Virus record (IMG/VR): IMGVR_UViG_3300028802_000063
Coordinates: 1 to 21,514 of that record
Strand: one strand, 5' to 3'
Source: a virus
Length of the DNA stretch: 21,514 nucleotides
In this document: piece by piece, positions 6,893-13,951 of the stretch
Layout of the letters: the number at the start of each line of letters is the position of its first letter
Numbering within the stretch: position 1 is the stretch's first letter
Notes under the pieces: generated by a model
Told to the model about the DNA's origin: nothing
What the model saw: only the letters and a program-made list of their open reading frames with translations
Database searches by the model: none
Program-made: the position numbers and the translations under genes

Positions 6893-7410
6893 CGACGACA
6901 CCGGAAACGCTACACCGCTATTTTGCCGCACTTCTGCGGGCCGCAGGTCAGCAAGACGCTGTTGTGTGGCGCAGTCAAAACGCCGTCGTGTGGGCGCTGG
7001 ACAAGCCGTGGTGTCGATCGCTGTGCTTTCACTGGTATTCTTACGAAAGCAAAACGATGCGGGCGCAGGTCGAGCGAAGCAGTCTGCGCTGGCCGCGGAC
7101 GAACCAGCTAGCTTGCCCATACGCGGATGCGCATCAGTTCGAGTTCACCTTCCACGTGGACGAATCACCGATCGCGCTGCAGTGGCTGTGTGACCTGTGT
7201 CTGCGGCGCGACACGCCACTGCTCGAGGCGCACCACGTCGAGTGCCTCAAGCACATACGGGCCGGCTCGCACTATGAGTGGACTGACCGCGCGTGGACGG
7301 CCTGCGAAGCGGTCTACGTGGCCCGAGCTCGGGCGCGCGGTGAGGTGCGTGTTGCGCGGCCGAATCGACCGCGCGACCGGGTTTACAGGCACAAGCTGGG
7401 CGAAGGCTAG
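6889..7410 (+). CDS. Hypothetical protein
   Basis: A 173-residue protein of unknown function. It contains several Cys/His/Trp positions (P-W-C-R-S-L-C-F-H-W-Y, L-C-D-L-C-L-R-R-D, H-H-V-E-C-L-K-H) that could bind a metal, including a C-x2-C near the middle, and a basic C-terminus. I chose ATG at 6889, which forms an ATGA overlap with the methyltransferase stop; an in-frame ATG at 6841 would overlap it by 52 bases. It sits between the modification genes and the small terminase. Confidence 0.55.
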   Translation: MTTTPETLHRYFAALLRAAGQQDAVVWRSQNAVVWALDKPWCRSLCFHWYSYESKTMRAQVERSSLRWPRTNQLACPYADAHQFEFTFHVDESPIALQWLCDLCLRRDTPLLEAHHVECLKHIRAGSHYEWTDRAWTACEAVYVARARARGEVRVARPNRPRDRVYRHKLGEG

Positions 7411-7416
7411 GGAGTC

Positions 7417-7917
7417 ATGGCGACAAGCAAGCGCGGCCGCGGACAGCCGACCAAGCTGACCAAAGAAGTGCAGGAGCGGATCGTCAGTCAGATCCGCATC
7501 GGCGGCTATTTGCGCTACGCGGTCGAGGCCGGCGGCATCGGTTACACGACCTTCCAAAACTGGCTGCAGCGGGGCGAGAAGTACGAGGCCGGCGACGGGC
7601 CCGAGCGCGATCGGGTCTACTTCGATTTCGCGACCGCGGTGCGTCAAGCGCAAGCACAAGACGCGCTGCGCATGCAGTCGATCATCACGCGTGCAGCTGT
7701 CGGCGGCGACTGGAAAGCTGCTAGCTGGTCGCTCGAAAAGAAATACCCGCACGCGTACGGCCAGCAGCCGCAGGGCGGGGCGTCGATCACGATCCGCGGG
7801 GGTGGGGGCGGCGGCTCAAGCGGCGGCACTGATGACAGCGTAGCGCGTGTCGAGTTTTATCTGCCCGACAACGGCAGGCGTCCGGATGAGCCGGCGAAGG
7901 GCAACGGCACGTCATGA
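7417..7917 (+). CDS. terS: Phage terminase small subunit
   Basis: The 166-residue protein matches small terminases: a basic start (K-R-G-R-G-Q-P-T-K-L-T), a helix-turn-helix at about 20-50 with G-G-Y-L-R-Y-A-V-E-A-G-G-I and T-F-Q-N-W-L-Q-R-G-E, a helical segment (F-A-T-A-V-R-Q-A-Q-A) and W-S-L-E-K-K-Y-P. It has a Gly-rich hinge at about 127-137 and an acidic tail. Small terminases recognise the packaging site and recruit the large subunit. A GGGAG lies just before the ATG at 7417. Unusually, the large subunit is more than 2 kb away, with repeat modules in between. Confidence 0.78.
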   Translation: MATSKRGRGQPTKLTKEVQERIVSQIRIGGYLRYAVEAGGIGYTTFQNWLQRGEKYEAGDGPERDRVYFDFATAVRQAQAQDALRMQSIITRAAVGGDWKAASWSLEKKYPHAYGQQPQGGASITIRGGGGGGSSGGTDDSVARVEFYLPDNGRRPDEPAKGNGTS

Positions 7918-8432
7918 CTTGGACGCGCACAACCAAGTTTGATCGCGAATGTGCGCTAGTGGCCGATCGGCACTACTCACGGCGCACGGTTGGCAGTCAC
8001 CAGTTCATGCCGCCCGGGCAGACGGTCGTGCTCAAGACGTCCGGCGCGATTTGGGGCTGGTGGCGTCCGCACCCTGACGCAGGATTCGAGGCGCTCAACG
8101 GGCTGGACGGCTGGACGTGCACGATCTTCCGCAACGAAGCGTCGGGCATTCGGTCGTCGCAGCTCGTGCTCGACGCAGAGTCTGCGCTTGTCGACGCGGG
8201 CTACGGCTGCGGGTCGGATGGCATGTTGACGTACGTATGGGATGGGAAGATCAAGTCGAGTAATCCGGGCTACTGCTTTCAGTGCGCGGGATGGAAGCGC
8301 ATCGATCGGAGCGCTGACGGTCGCAAGACACTGCTTTGGAAAAGCTTCGCGTTTGCAGGTCAACAGTTGATGAAAGGGCCACTGACATGGGCAGGCGTGA
8401 CTACGTCGACAGCGACAGCGGGACAGCCGTGA
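7914..8432 (+). CDS. GNAT/Mom-like candidate DNA-modification protein
   Basis: The 172-residue protein has C-A-L-V-A-D-R-H-Y-S-R-R near the start, P-P-G-Q-T-V-V-L-K, C-T-I-F-R-N-E and L-T-Y-V-W followed by N-P-G-Y-C-F-Q-C-A-G-W. This layout (D-x-H-Y-S-R, then F-R-N-E, then N-P-G-Y-x-F-x-x-A-G-W) resembles GNAT-fold proteins of phages, among them Mom-type modifiers, where the last motif would correspond to the terminal strand-helix. The catalytic residues cannot be confirmed by eye. If correct it would modify phage DNA and so add to the two methyltransferases. The start forms an ATGA overlap with the small terminase. Alternative: an unrelated acetyltransferase-like phage protein. Confidence 0.5.
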   Translation: MTWTRTTKFDRECALVADRHYSRRTVGSHQFMPPGQTVVLKTSGAIWGWWRPHPDAGFEALNGLDGWTCTIFRNEASGIRSSQLVLDAESALVDAGYGCGSDGMLTYVWDGKIKSSNPGYCFQCAGWKRIDRSADGRKTLLWKSFAFAGQQLMKGPLTWAGVTTSTATAGQP

Positions 8433-8632
8433 TCGACCGCGCGGAGTGCATCGCGGAAACCGGGATCGCGATGCTGGTGCGCTTCGCTCCGCCTAACAGG
8501 GCGATCCGCACGGTGTGGATACCTAAGGCGGTTGTGCACGACGATTCAGAGGTGTTTGATTCGCGGGAAAACGCGCGCGGCAAGCTGGTGTTGCAGGCTT
8601 GGTGGGCTGATCAAGAGGGGATCACGACGTGA
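8387..8632 (+). CDS. Small conserved-looking phage protein of unknown function
   Basis: The 81-residue protein has the pattern V-W-I-P-K-A-V-V-H-D-D-S-E-V-F then G-K-L-V-L-Q-A-W-W-A-D-Q-E-G-I. Short phage proteins with I-P-K-S-x-x-x-D-D-S-E-V-W and a W-W-A-x-x-x-G-L ending are common and have no known role. I chose ATG at 8387, overlapping the upstream gene by 46 bases; an in-frame ATG at 8336 would overlap by 97. It is the last gene before the repeat modules, whose first pentamer starts seven bases after its stop. Confidence 0.6.
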   Translation: MGRRDYVDSDSGTAVIDRAECIAETGIAMLVRFAPPNRAIRTVWIPKAVVHDDSEVFDSRENARGKLVLQAWWADQEGITT

Positions 8633-8638
8633 GATTTT

Positions 8639-8748
8639 GGCAGGGCCGCGCGTGGCGAGGCCGGGCCAGGCGGGGCAAGGCATGGTGGGGCGGGGCAAGG
8701 CATGGGTCTGTTGGTCGATCGGACACTGAAACTAGTCGACCAGTTTTC
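8639..8748. repeat. Pentamer/hairpin module 1
   Basis: Fourteen 5-base words run in phase from 8639 to 8708, mostly GGCNN, ending GGCAA, GGCAT, GGGTC. They lead into a hairpin with arms TGGTCGAT (8712-8719) and GTCGACCA (8735-8742). The 15-base loop ends in GACACTGAAACTA and a short T-tract follows. Modules 2 and 3 repeat the design. No convincing gene lies in 8633-9084. Confidence 0.8.
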
Positions 8749-8751
8749 CAC

Positions 8752-8873
8752 GGCTTGGCGAGGCGAGGCTGGGCATGGCCTCGGCCGGGCGGGGCGAGGC
8801 GCGGCGGGGCGAGGCAACGCATGGGTCCGTTAGTCGACATGACACTGAAACTAGTCGACTGTTTGTTTTTTTT
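8752..8873. repeat. Pentamer/hairpin module 2
   Basis: Pentamers of the GGCNN type run from 8752 to 8827 with one extra base at 8782, ending GGCAA, CGCAT, GGGTC. The hairpin has arms AGTCGAC (8832-8838) and GTCGACT (8854-8860) around the conserved loop. Relative to module 1 the pair G-C has become A-T, a compensatory change. A long T-tract follows. Confidence 0.8.
8831..8873 (+). terminator. Terminator-like hairpin with T-tract (module 2)
   Basis: A 7-base stem (AGTCGAC with GTCGACT, plus one possible T-G wobble) is followed directly by GTTTGTTTTTTTT. The layout is that of a rightward rho-independent terminator, though the 15-base loop is long and the stem short and only moderately GC-rich. 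It would separate the modification/small-terminase genes from the late genes. Weak as a terminator call on its own. Confidence 0.35.
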
Positions 8874-8998
8874 GGCCCGGTCAGGCTAGGCGCGGCAAGC
8901 CATGTCCAGGCATGGCGGGGCGCGGCAGGACGCGGCCGGGCTAGGCAACACATGGGTCCGTTAGTCGACATGACACTGAAACTAGTCGACTGTTTTTC
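8874..8998. repeat. Pentamer/hairpin module 3
   Basis: Seventeen 5-base words in unbroken phase run from 8874 to 8958, mostly GGCNN, ending GGCAA, CACAT, GGGTC. The hairpin arms are AGTCGAC (8963-8969) and GTCGACT (8985-8991), with the same loop as module 2 and then TGTTTTT. From CATGGGTC at 8951 to the second arm it is identical to module 2. Confidence 0.8.
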
Positions 8999-9084
8999 TG
9001 CGATGAGCAGAGCAAAGCAACGTGCATTGGTGCACACCGCGAAACGCTCTCAGATATCGCGAGTAACAAAGGACACGGTTACAG

Positions 9085-9666
9085 ATGGCCGATCTAGAGA
9101 TATTCAAGGCGAGGTTACACGGCAAGGCACCGATCATGCTGCATAACGGGCAGCTAGCGAATCCGCGATCCGAGGCGGCGAAGGCGTTGTCTGCGGTGTC
9201 GAAAGGTCGAGCGAAAGATCACGACAAGCTAGCCCGCGCTGAGTTCATGGGTTCGCTATACTTGGACGCTAACGTCGAGCCGTGCATACCGGTCGACAAT
9301 GTCTTGTCGACGATCTGCGAAGGTGCAGCGGCCTTCAAGAAACGAAAGCAAGCGCGAGCCGGGATCTACGACCTGCCCGAACACCCGACGTTTCCGCTGC
9401 TCTACAAGGGGCCGCGCGATCCGGTCAAGCTCTACGAGTCGGACGCGCACGTAGACACGCGCGGCGTGCGCGTGCAGCAGTCTCGCATCATGCGAACGCG
9501 GCCGATCTTCCGAGGTTGGCAGCTCGTGATGATCGTCGAATACGATCCCGAGCTGATGCCACTCGACGACCTGCGGCTTGCTCTCGCACGCGCAGGCAAG
9601 GCGATCGGCCTCGGTGACTATAGGCCGCGCTATGGGCGTTTTTCGTATGAGGAGCTGCGATCATGA
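9085..9666 (+). CDS. Phage protein of unknown function, weakly RAMP/Cas7-like
   Basis: The 193-residue protein begins with F-K-A-R-L-H-G-K-A-P-I-M-L-H-N, a strand-like segment, has I-P-V-D-N-V-L-S-T-I-C-E-G-A-A and ends with L-A-R-A-G-K-A-I-G-L-G-D-Y-R-P-R-Y-G-R-F. Phage proteins with an opening S/A-P-x-x-M-H-N and a closing A-G-x-x-I-G-x-G-D-x-R-P-x-x-G-R-F recur in tailed phages without a named function. The Gly-rich ending recalls the loop of RAMP-fold (Cas7/Cas5) RNA-binding proteins, but that is only a visual hint. AAAGGA upstream of the ATG supports the start; it lies in the loop of a small GTAAC/GTTAC hairpin. It is the first gene after the repeat modules. Confidence 0.6.
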   Translation: MADLEIFKARLHGKAPIMLHNGQLANPRSEAAKALSAVSKGRAKDHDKLARAEFMGSLYLDANVEPCIPVDNVLSTICEGAAAFKKRKQARAGIYDLPEHPTFPLLYKGPRDPVKLYESDAHVDTRGVRVQQSRIMRTRPIFRGWQLVMIVEYDPELMPLDDLRLALARAGKAIGLGDYRPRYGRFSYEELRS

Positions 9667-10136
9667 TCACTTCATACAAGGCCGAACTGTGGCCGCTCCA
9701 ATATGACGCGCTGCGCAAGGGCGACGTGATCCCGGCTGAGGCGATCGAGCGCTACGCGTCAGCGGCGTTTGCAAAGCGCGTTGTGCGTGGCACTGATGAC
9801 TTTGGGCTGGCTTGCATGCAGCTGGTAGGGCTGATCCTCGATCATCGTGCCGAACTGCGCGCGCGCCGTGACGGGCACGATATCCGCATTTTGACCGATG
9901 TCGAGTATGCCGCTGACACGCAGCGCCGCTTGCGCGCAGGCGTCAAGAAAGTGTTGCGGACGGCAACGCTTCCGTCACCCGAGCTGCGGGCGTTGTCGCA
10001 GTCGCAGCGCGACGAATGGGATCGCTCGCAAGCACGATCGATGCGTCACGCAGAATCGGCAGCCGCTCGCGAGCAAGACTTGCGACGCGAGCAGCGGATC
10101 CTAACAGCTGGTGCAAAGCGGGGCCTCACGCCGTGA
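9663..10136 (+). CDS. Hypothetical helical protein
   Basis: A 157-residue protein that I do not recognise. The first half is mixed (W-P-L-Q-Y-D-A-L-R-K-G-D-V-I-P, F-G-L-A-C-M-Q-L-V-G-L-I-L). The second half is a long charged helix rich in R, Q, E and A, likely coiled coil. It starts in an ATGA overlap with the upstream gene and its stop overlaps the GTG of the large terminase, so it is embedded in the packaging operon; a packaging accessory role is possible but unproven. Confidence 0.6.
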   Translation: MITSYKAELWPLQYDALRKGDVIPAEAIERYASAAFAKRVVRGTDDFGLACMQLVGLILDHRAELRARRDGHDIRILTDVEYAADTQRRLRAGVKKVLRTATLPSPELRALSQSQRDEWDRSQARSMRHAESAAAREQDLRREQRILTAGAKRGLTP

Positions 10137-11548
10137 CCGCGCTCGCCCCCGTCACCCGCATCGGCCCGCAACCAGGATCGCAAGAGCGATTCTTGGCGTC
10201 GTCGGCTGACATCGTGTTCTACGGGGGCGAAGCGGGCAGCTCGAAAACCGCGGGCCTCGTGCTCGAGGGCCTACGGTGCCACGACGTGGCCCGCAGCGGC
10301 GGGATCATCTTCCGCCGCACGTCGCCGCAGCTCATAGGCCCCGGCTCGCTGTGGGAGCTTGTGAAAGAGTGGTATCCGCGGCTCGGCGCGCGCTGCACCG
10401 AGTCGCCCATGTACTTGGCGACCTTCCCGAGCGGCGCGACGGTGCAGCTGGGTCACCTGCAATACGAGACGTCAAAAACCGCTCACCAGGGCAAGGGCTA
10501 CAGCTTTATCGGCTTCGACGAACTCACGCACTTCACCGAGGGTCAGTTCTGGTACCTGTATTCACGTTGTCGTTCGACGTCAGGCGTCAAGTCTTACATA
10601 CGCGCTACGATGAATCCCGACCCAGATTCGTGGGTCAAGACGATGATCAAGTGGTGGCTCGACCGCAAAGGCGAGTACGCGCGGCCCGAGCGCTCGGGCG
10701 TGATCCGCTACTTCTACCGCATCGGCGACACGCTGCATTGGGCCAAGACGCCGGACGAACTGATCGAGCAGTTCCCCGATCAAGGCGTCGCTCCAACGTC
10801 GTTCACGTTCATCTTGGGCCGACTGTCAGACAACAAGATCTTGCTGCAGATCGATCCCGGCTACCGCGCGCGGCTGATGTCGCTCCCAATGGTCGAGCGC
10901 GAGCGGCTGCTAGGGAAAGGGCAGGGGGGCAACTGGGCCATCAGGCCTGCGGCGGGCCTGTACTTCCGGCGTGCGTGGTTTCGCACGATCGCGGCGCCGC
11001 CTACAGACTTCGTGCAGGTCGTGCGGGCGTGGGATAAAGCGGCGACGCAGCCGAGCGTCGACAATCCCGATCCGGCGTGGACGCGAGGCGTCAAAATGGG
11101 GATCACGCGCAGCGGGCGCATCGTGATCTTGCACCTCGAGTCGCTGCGCGGCAGCCCCGCTGCGGTGTTGCAAGCGATGCTGAACACCGCCGCGCAGGAT
11201 GGGATCGGGGTGAAGGTCTGCATATGGCAAGACCCCGCGCAGGCCGGCAAGGTTGACGTGGCGCTGACCAAGTCGTTTTTGAGCGGCTATTGGGTCGAGT
11301 CCGAAGTCGCGCGCGAAGACAAGCTCGTGTACGCGGGGCCGTTCAGCACGCAGGTCGAGGCGGGCAACGTGGACATACTGCAGGGGCCGTGGAACGAGAC
11401 GCTGCTATCCGAGCTCGAGGGCTTTCCGGACGGCAAGCACAAAGACATCACCGACGCGTGCTCGCGTGCGTTCATGGCGATCAGTAAGGCGGGCGTGCGG
11501 GTTTACCAGGATGCGATGGCACTGCTGGCGAAGGAAATGCACACATGA
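10133..11548 (+). CDS. terL: Phage terminase large subunit (packaging ATPase/nuclease)
   Basis: This 471-residue protein pumps DNA into the prohead and cuts concatemers. The ATPase half shows V-F-Y-G-G-E-A-G-S-S-K38-T (Walker A) and Y-S-F-I-G-F-D129-E130 (Walker B plus catalytic Glu). Between them lies the typical I-I-F-R-R-T-S-P-Q segment. The nuclease half (RNase H fold, Terminase_6C-like) has V-R-A-W-D301-K-A-A-T and later D-I-T-D-A-C-S-R-A-F with further acidic residues. I chose the GTG at 10133, overlapping the upstream stop as GTGA, because the family normally begins just before Q-E-R-F-L; a longer frame from 10016 would only retranslate the previous gene. Confidence 0.92.
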   Translation: MTALAPVTRIGPQPGSQERFLASSADIVFYGGEAGSSKTAGLVLEGLRCHDVARSGGIIFRRTSPQLIGPGSLWELVKEWYPRLGARCTESPMYLATFPSGATVQLGHLQYETSKTAHQGKGYSFIGFDELTHFTEGQFWYLYSRCRSTSGVKSYIRATMNPDPDSWVKTMIKWWLDRKGEYARPERSGVIRYFYRIGDTLHWAKTPDELIEQFPDQGVAPTSFTFILGRLSDNKILLQIDPGYRARLMSLPMVERERLLGKGQGGNWAIRPAAGLYFRRAWFRTIAAPPTDFVQVVRAWDKAATQPSVDNPDPAWTRGVKMGITRSGRIVILHLESLRGSPAAVLQAMLNTAAQDGIGVKVCIWQDPAQAGKVDVALTKSFLSGYWVESEVAREDKLVYAGPFSTQVEAGNVDILQGPWNETLLSELEGFPDGKHKDITDACSRAFMAISKAGVRVYQDAMALLAKEMHT

Positions 11549-11991
11549 CAGACATCAAGGATCTAATGCCGTGGCCGTCGCCCGGCGACGAGCGCGACCT
11601 TGCCCGCGACCTACCTCCGCGACAGACGATCGAAGAGTTCGCCCCACTGGTTGAGGCCCTCGAGCCACTGCCCGACGACGAGCGCGCCCGCGTGCTGCTG
11701 TATTGCCTGCTCAAGTACGTCCCCGGCGAGTTCTGCAACGTTGATTTGTACGGGCTTATGGAGCGAGCGCGCGGCAAGCCGAACGGGCGCAAGAGTCTGC
11801 TCGAGGCCGCCCGAGCCGTGTCGACCGACGTCTGCGGCGATGGCCCCAACTGCCCAGATCCCCAAGTGCACGACGTCGAGGCCGCGCTTCAAAACGCCGT
11901 CAACGCGCAGGGCTGGATTATCGAAGACAAGGTGATCCGGCTGCTCGCGGACGTGGCCAGTCACGAGCTAGGGGCACGCATCAGCCGCTGA
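11545..11991 (+). CDS. Hypothetical protein
   Basis: A 148-residue protein of unknown function, helical by composition, with L-P-D-D-E-R-A-R-V-L-L-Y-C-L-L-K-Y and A-H-E-L-like ending S-H-E-L-G-A-R. It begins in an ATGA overlap with the large terminase and ends directly at octamer array C. Position between terminase and portal is common for small packaging or head proteins, but nothing in the sequence fixes the role. Confidence 0.6.
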   Translation: MTDIKDLMPWPSPGDERDLARDLPPRQTIEEFAPLVEALEPLPDDERARVLLYCLLKYVPGEFCNVDLYGLMERARGKPNGRKSLLEAARAVSTDVCGDGPNCPDPQVHDVEAALQNAVNAQGWIIEDKVIRLLADVASHELGARISR

Positions 11992-12047
11992 CACCAGCGT
12001 GCACACGTGCAAGCGTGCCAGTGTGCAAACGGAACCATGAGCAAAGG
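11992..12047. repeat. Octamer-period repeat array C
   Basis: Seven words in strict 8-base phase begin on the base after a stop codon: among them TGCACACG, TGCAAGCG, TGCCAGTG, TGCAAACG. The array runs up to the ribosome site of the next gene; its last word AGCAAAGG contains the AAAGG of that site. Confidence 0.75.
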
Positions 12048-12054
12048 ACACCGC

Positions 12055-12321
12055 ATGTCAGAAGAAAAAGAGCTGCAGACGATCACGGCCGCCGATGTCG
12101 GTGCGCTGCCCCCCGCCCCGCCGCCGCAAGCACTCGAGCCGATCCTGCAGTATTTCAGTTACGGCCACCTGCCGCCCACGCTGGCCACCGTGAGCGCGCA
12201 ATTCGCGGTGCTTGCCGAGTTCATTGTCGATCACCTGCCGCGCTGCGCAGAGCGCACGGTCGCGCTCCGCAAGCTGCTCGAGGGGAAAGACGCAGCGGTA
12301 CGGGCCGCACTCGGGAAGTGA
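12055..12321 (+). CDS. Small helical phage protein (two-helix hairpin; weak Acb2/Tad1-like hint)
   Basis: The 88-residue protein has a Pro-rich first third and then Y-F-S-Y-G-H-L-P-P, two likely helices (V-S-A-Q-F-A-V-L-A-E-F-I-V-D and E-R-T-V-A-L-R-K-L-L-E-G-K-D-A-A-V-R-A-A) joined by H-L-P-R. This Y-G-H-L-P-P then L-R-K-L-L-E-x-K-D-x-x-V-R-A pattern is common in small phage proteins. The helical-hairpin layout recalls the Acb2/Tad1 sponges that bind cyclic-nucleotide signals, but this is only a hint. I chose ATG at 12055, with AAAGGA seven bases before it, over upstream in-frame starts that lie in the repeat array. Confidence 0.6.
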   Translation: MSEEKELQTITAADVGALPPAPPPQALEPILQYFSYGHLPPTLATVSAQFAVLAEFIVDHLPRCAERTVALRKLLEGKDAAVRAALGK

Positions 12322-12351
12322 CCACGGGGGCACGCGTAGCGGCTCGCGTGG

Positions 12352-12407
12352 CGCTCATGATACCGTGTGCCCATGGGCAAGCTTGCAAGTGAGGCCATGA
12401 GCACATG
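12352..12407. repeat. Octamer-period repeat array D
   Basis: Seven words in strict 8-base phase: CGCTCATG, ATACCGTG, TGCCCATG, GGCAAGCT, TGCAAGTG, AGGCCATG and AGCACATG. Weaker words may extend back to about 12320. The ATG ending the last word is the start codon of the portal gene. Confidence 0.75.
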
Positions 12408-13838
12408 AGCGGCGACGGCGCGACGGTCGAGCGGCTAGACGGCTGGATGAACGTGGTCACGGGCCTCGGGACGGCCCGCGATAAGCTGACCTATGCGAAG
12501 GTGTCGCCCGGCGAAAAGCTCGGTGATGGGTCGCTCGAAACGCTTTTCAATGAGGATGACACCGCGCGGCGTATCGTGTCGAAGCTGCCCCGCGAAGCGA
12601 TGCGGCGCGGCTTTGAAGTCGAACTCGAGGCCGACGACGGCGACGACAGCGGGGCCGATGTCGAGCGCGAGCTGCAGGACGCGCTACGCAAGCTAGGGGC
12701 CGACGCTGCGCTACGTGATGGCTGGACATGGGCGCGGCTATACGGCGGCGGCTCGGGCCTATTCGTTGGCGCCGACGACGGTCGCGAGCCACACGAGCCG
12801 CTGAACGAGTCTGCGATCCGCTCGATACGTTTCGTCAACGTGATCAAGCGGCCGCAGCTGGTGGTCAAGTCGCGGAAGGTCGACGTCACACAGCCCGACT
12901 ACGGCAAGCCCGAGCTCGTGACGATCTATCAGACTGGCATGATCAGCGGCGTGCAGCGGCTGGGCGTGAGCGTCGATGTGCACATAAGCCGCTTGATCTT
13001 GTTCGACGGCGTGCTCACCGCTCGCACCACGCAGCCCAGCACGAACGAATGGGATGATTCGGTATTGCAGTCGGTGTATTCGGCGCTGCAGCAGTCCGCT
13101 ACGGGCTGGCAGTCGACCGCGCACCTGATGACAGATGCCGCGCAAGGCGTGCTCAAGATTCAGAACCTGATCGACTTGATCGCCGCAGGCCGATCCGAAG
13201 TGCTGACGGCACGCATGCAGGCCATGGACATTGCGCGCTCGGTTGCGCGCGCAATCGTCGTGGACGCTGAGAAAGAATCTTTCGAGCGGATCGCTACGTC
13301 ATTCGCGGGGCTGCCCGAAGTGTTGGACAAGCTCATGACGCGTGTCGCATCGGCGGCTGAAATGCCGGTCACGCTGCTTTATGGCAGGTCGCCGGCAGGC
13401 ATGAACGCGACCGGCGAAAGCGATATACGCGGCTGGTACGACACCGTAGCGGACGCGCAGACAGACATCCTCGAGCCGCGGCTGATGCGGCTGCTTACGC
13501 TGATGTTTCTCGCCAAAGACGGCCCGACGCGCGGCGTAGTGCCCAAGCGCTGGTGCATCGAGTTCAAGCCGCTATGGCAGCCCACGGATAAGGAACTCGC
13601 AGACACGCGCAAGGTCAAAGCAGACACCTATGTAGCGCTGGTCGGGGCGCAGATCGTCACCGAGTCGGAAGCGGCGATCGGCCTAGCGCCCGACTTCCCC
13701 GTGATCGACGTCGAGCAGCGCCGGCAGCTGCAGGAGGATCAAGCGGATGTCCACGCCGAGGCGCTGCTGAACCCGCCGCGGCCGCCCGATCCGAACGCAG
13801 ATCCGGAAGCCGATCCCACGGAACCAGCCCCCGGTTGA
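12405..13838 (+). CDS. Phage portal protein (DUF1073 family)
   Basis: The 477-residue protein is a portal: the ring through which DNA enters the capsid and to which the tail attaches. Recognisable DUF1073 features are T-A-R-R-I-V-S-K-L-P-R-E-A-M-R-R-G-F near residues 50-67, W-T-W-A-R-L-Y-G-G-G-S-G-L-F, the F-V-N-V-I-K-R-P segment and, at about 325-345, E-M-P-V-T-L-L-Y-G-R-S-P-A-G-M-N-A-T-G-E. The C-terminus is acidic and Pro-rich. The same Pfam entry (PF06381) is also named for an N-terminal domain linked to the anti-CBASS protein Acb1; no Acb1 enzyme domain is visible here. Its ATG is formed by the last octamer of array D and its stop starts array E. Confidence 0.85.
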   Translation: MSGDGATVERLDGWMNVVTGLGTARDKLTYAKVSPGEKLGDGSLETLFNEDDTARRIVSKLPREAMRRGFEVELEADDGDDSGADVERELQDALRKLGADAALRDGWTWARLYGGGSGLFVGADDGREPHEPLNESAIRSIRFVNVIKRPQLVVKSRKVDVTQPDYGKPELVTIYQTGMISGVQRLGVSVDVHISRLILFDGVLTARTTQPSTNEWDDSVLQSVYSALQQSATGWQSTAHLMTDAAQGVLKIQNLIDLIAAGRSEVLTARMQAMDIARSVARAIVVDAEKESFERIATSFAGLPEVLDKLMTRVASAAEMPVTLLYGRSPAGMNATGESDIRGWYDTVADAQTDILEPRLMRLLTLMFLAKDGPTRGVVPKRWCIEFKPLWQPTDKELADTRKVKADTYVALVGAQIVTESEAAIGLAPDFPVIDVEQRRQLQEDQADVHAEALLNPPRPPDPNADPEADPTEPAPG

Positions 13839-13932
13839 CGCGCTTGCACGGCGGCACCCGTGCTCATGAGCACGGGCACACATGTGCACATGAGCACGGA
13901 TGCACGGCGGCACATTGACTGCCGTGCATGTG
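13837..13932. repeat. Octamer-period repeat array E with 20-base palindrome
   Basis: Twelve words in strict 8-base phase, starting inside the portal stop codon: TGCACGGC twice, GGCACCCG, TGCTCATG, AGCACGGG, CACACATG, TGCACATG, AGCACGGA and others. It contains the perfect 20-base palindrome CCCGTGCTCATGAGCACGGG at 13857-13876 and a 16-base run of alternating pyrimidine-purine at 13877-13892. Confidence 0.8.
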
Positions 13933-13951
13933 GGGGCGTATCACGGGCGTC

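Noticed and set aside
9057-9084. A GTAAC/GTTAC hairpin around AAAGGA before the gene at 9085 as a riboswitch
   Set aside because: The stem is only five base pairs and could arise by chance; noted only in the gene entry.
8629-9146. Overlapping open frames on both strands across the pentamer/hairpin modules
   Set aside because: They encode only Gly/Arg/Ala or Pro/Ala repeats with the hairpin translated as a repeated peptide; conservation is explained by the DNA repeat, and the differences between copies preserve base pairing rather than protein.
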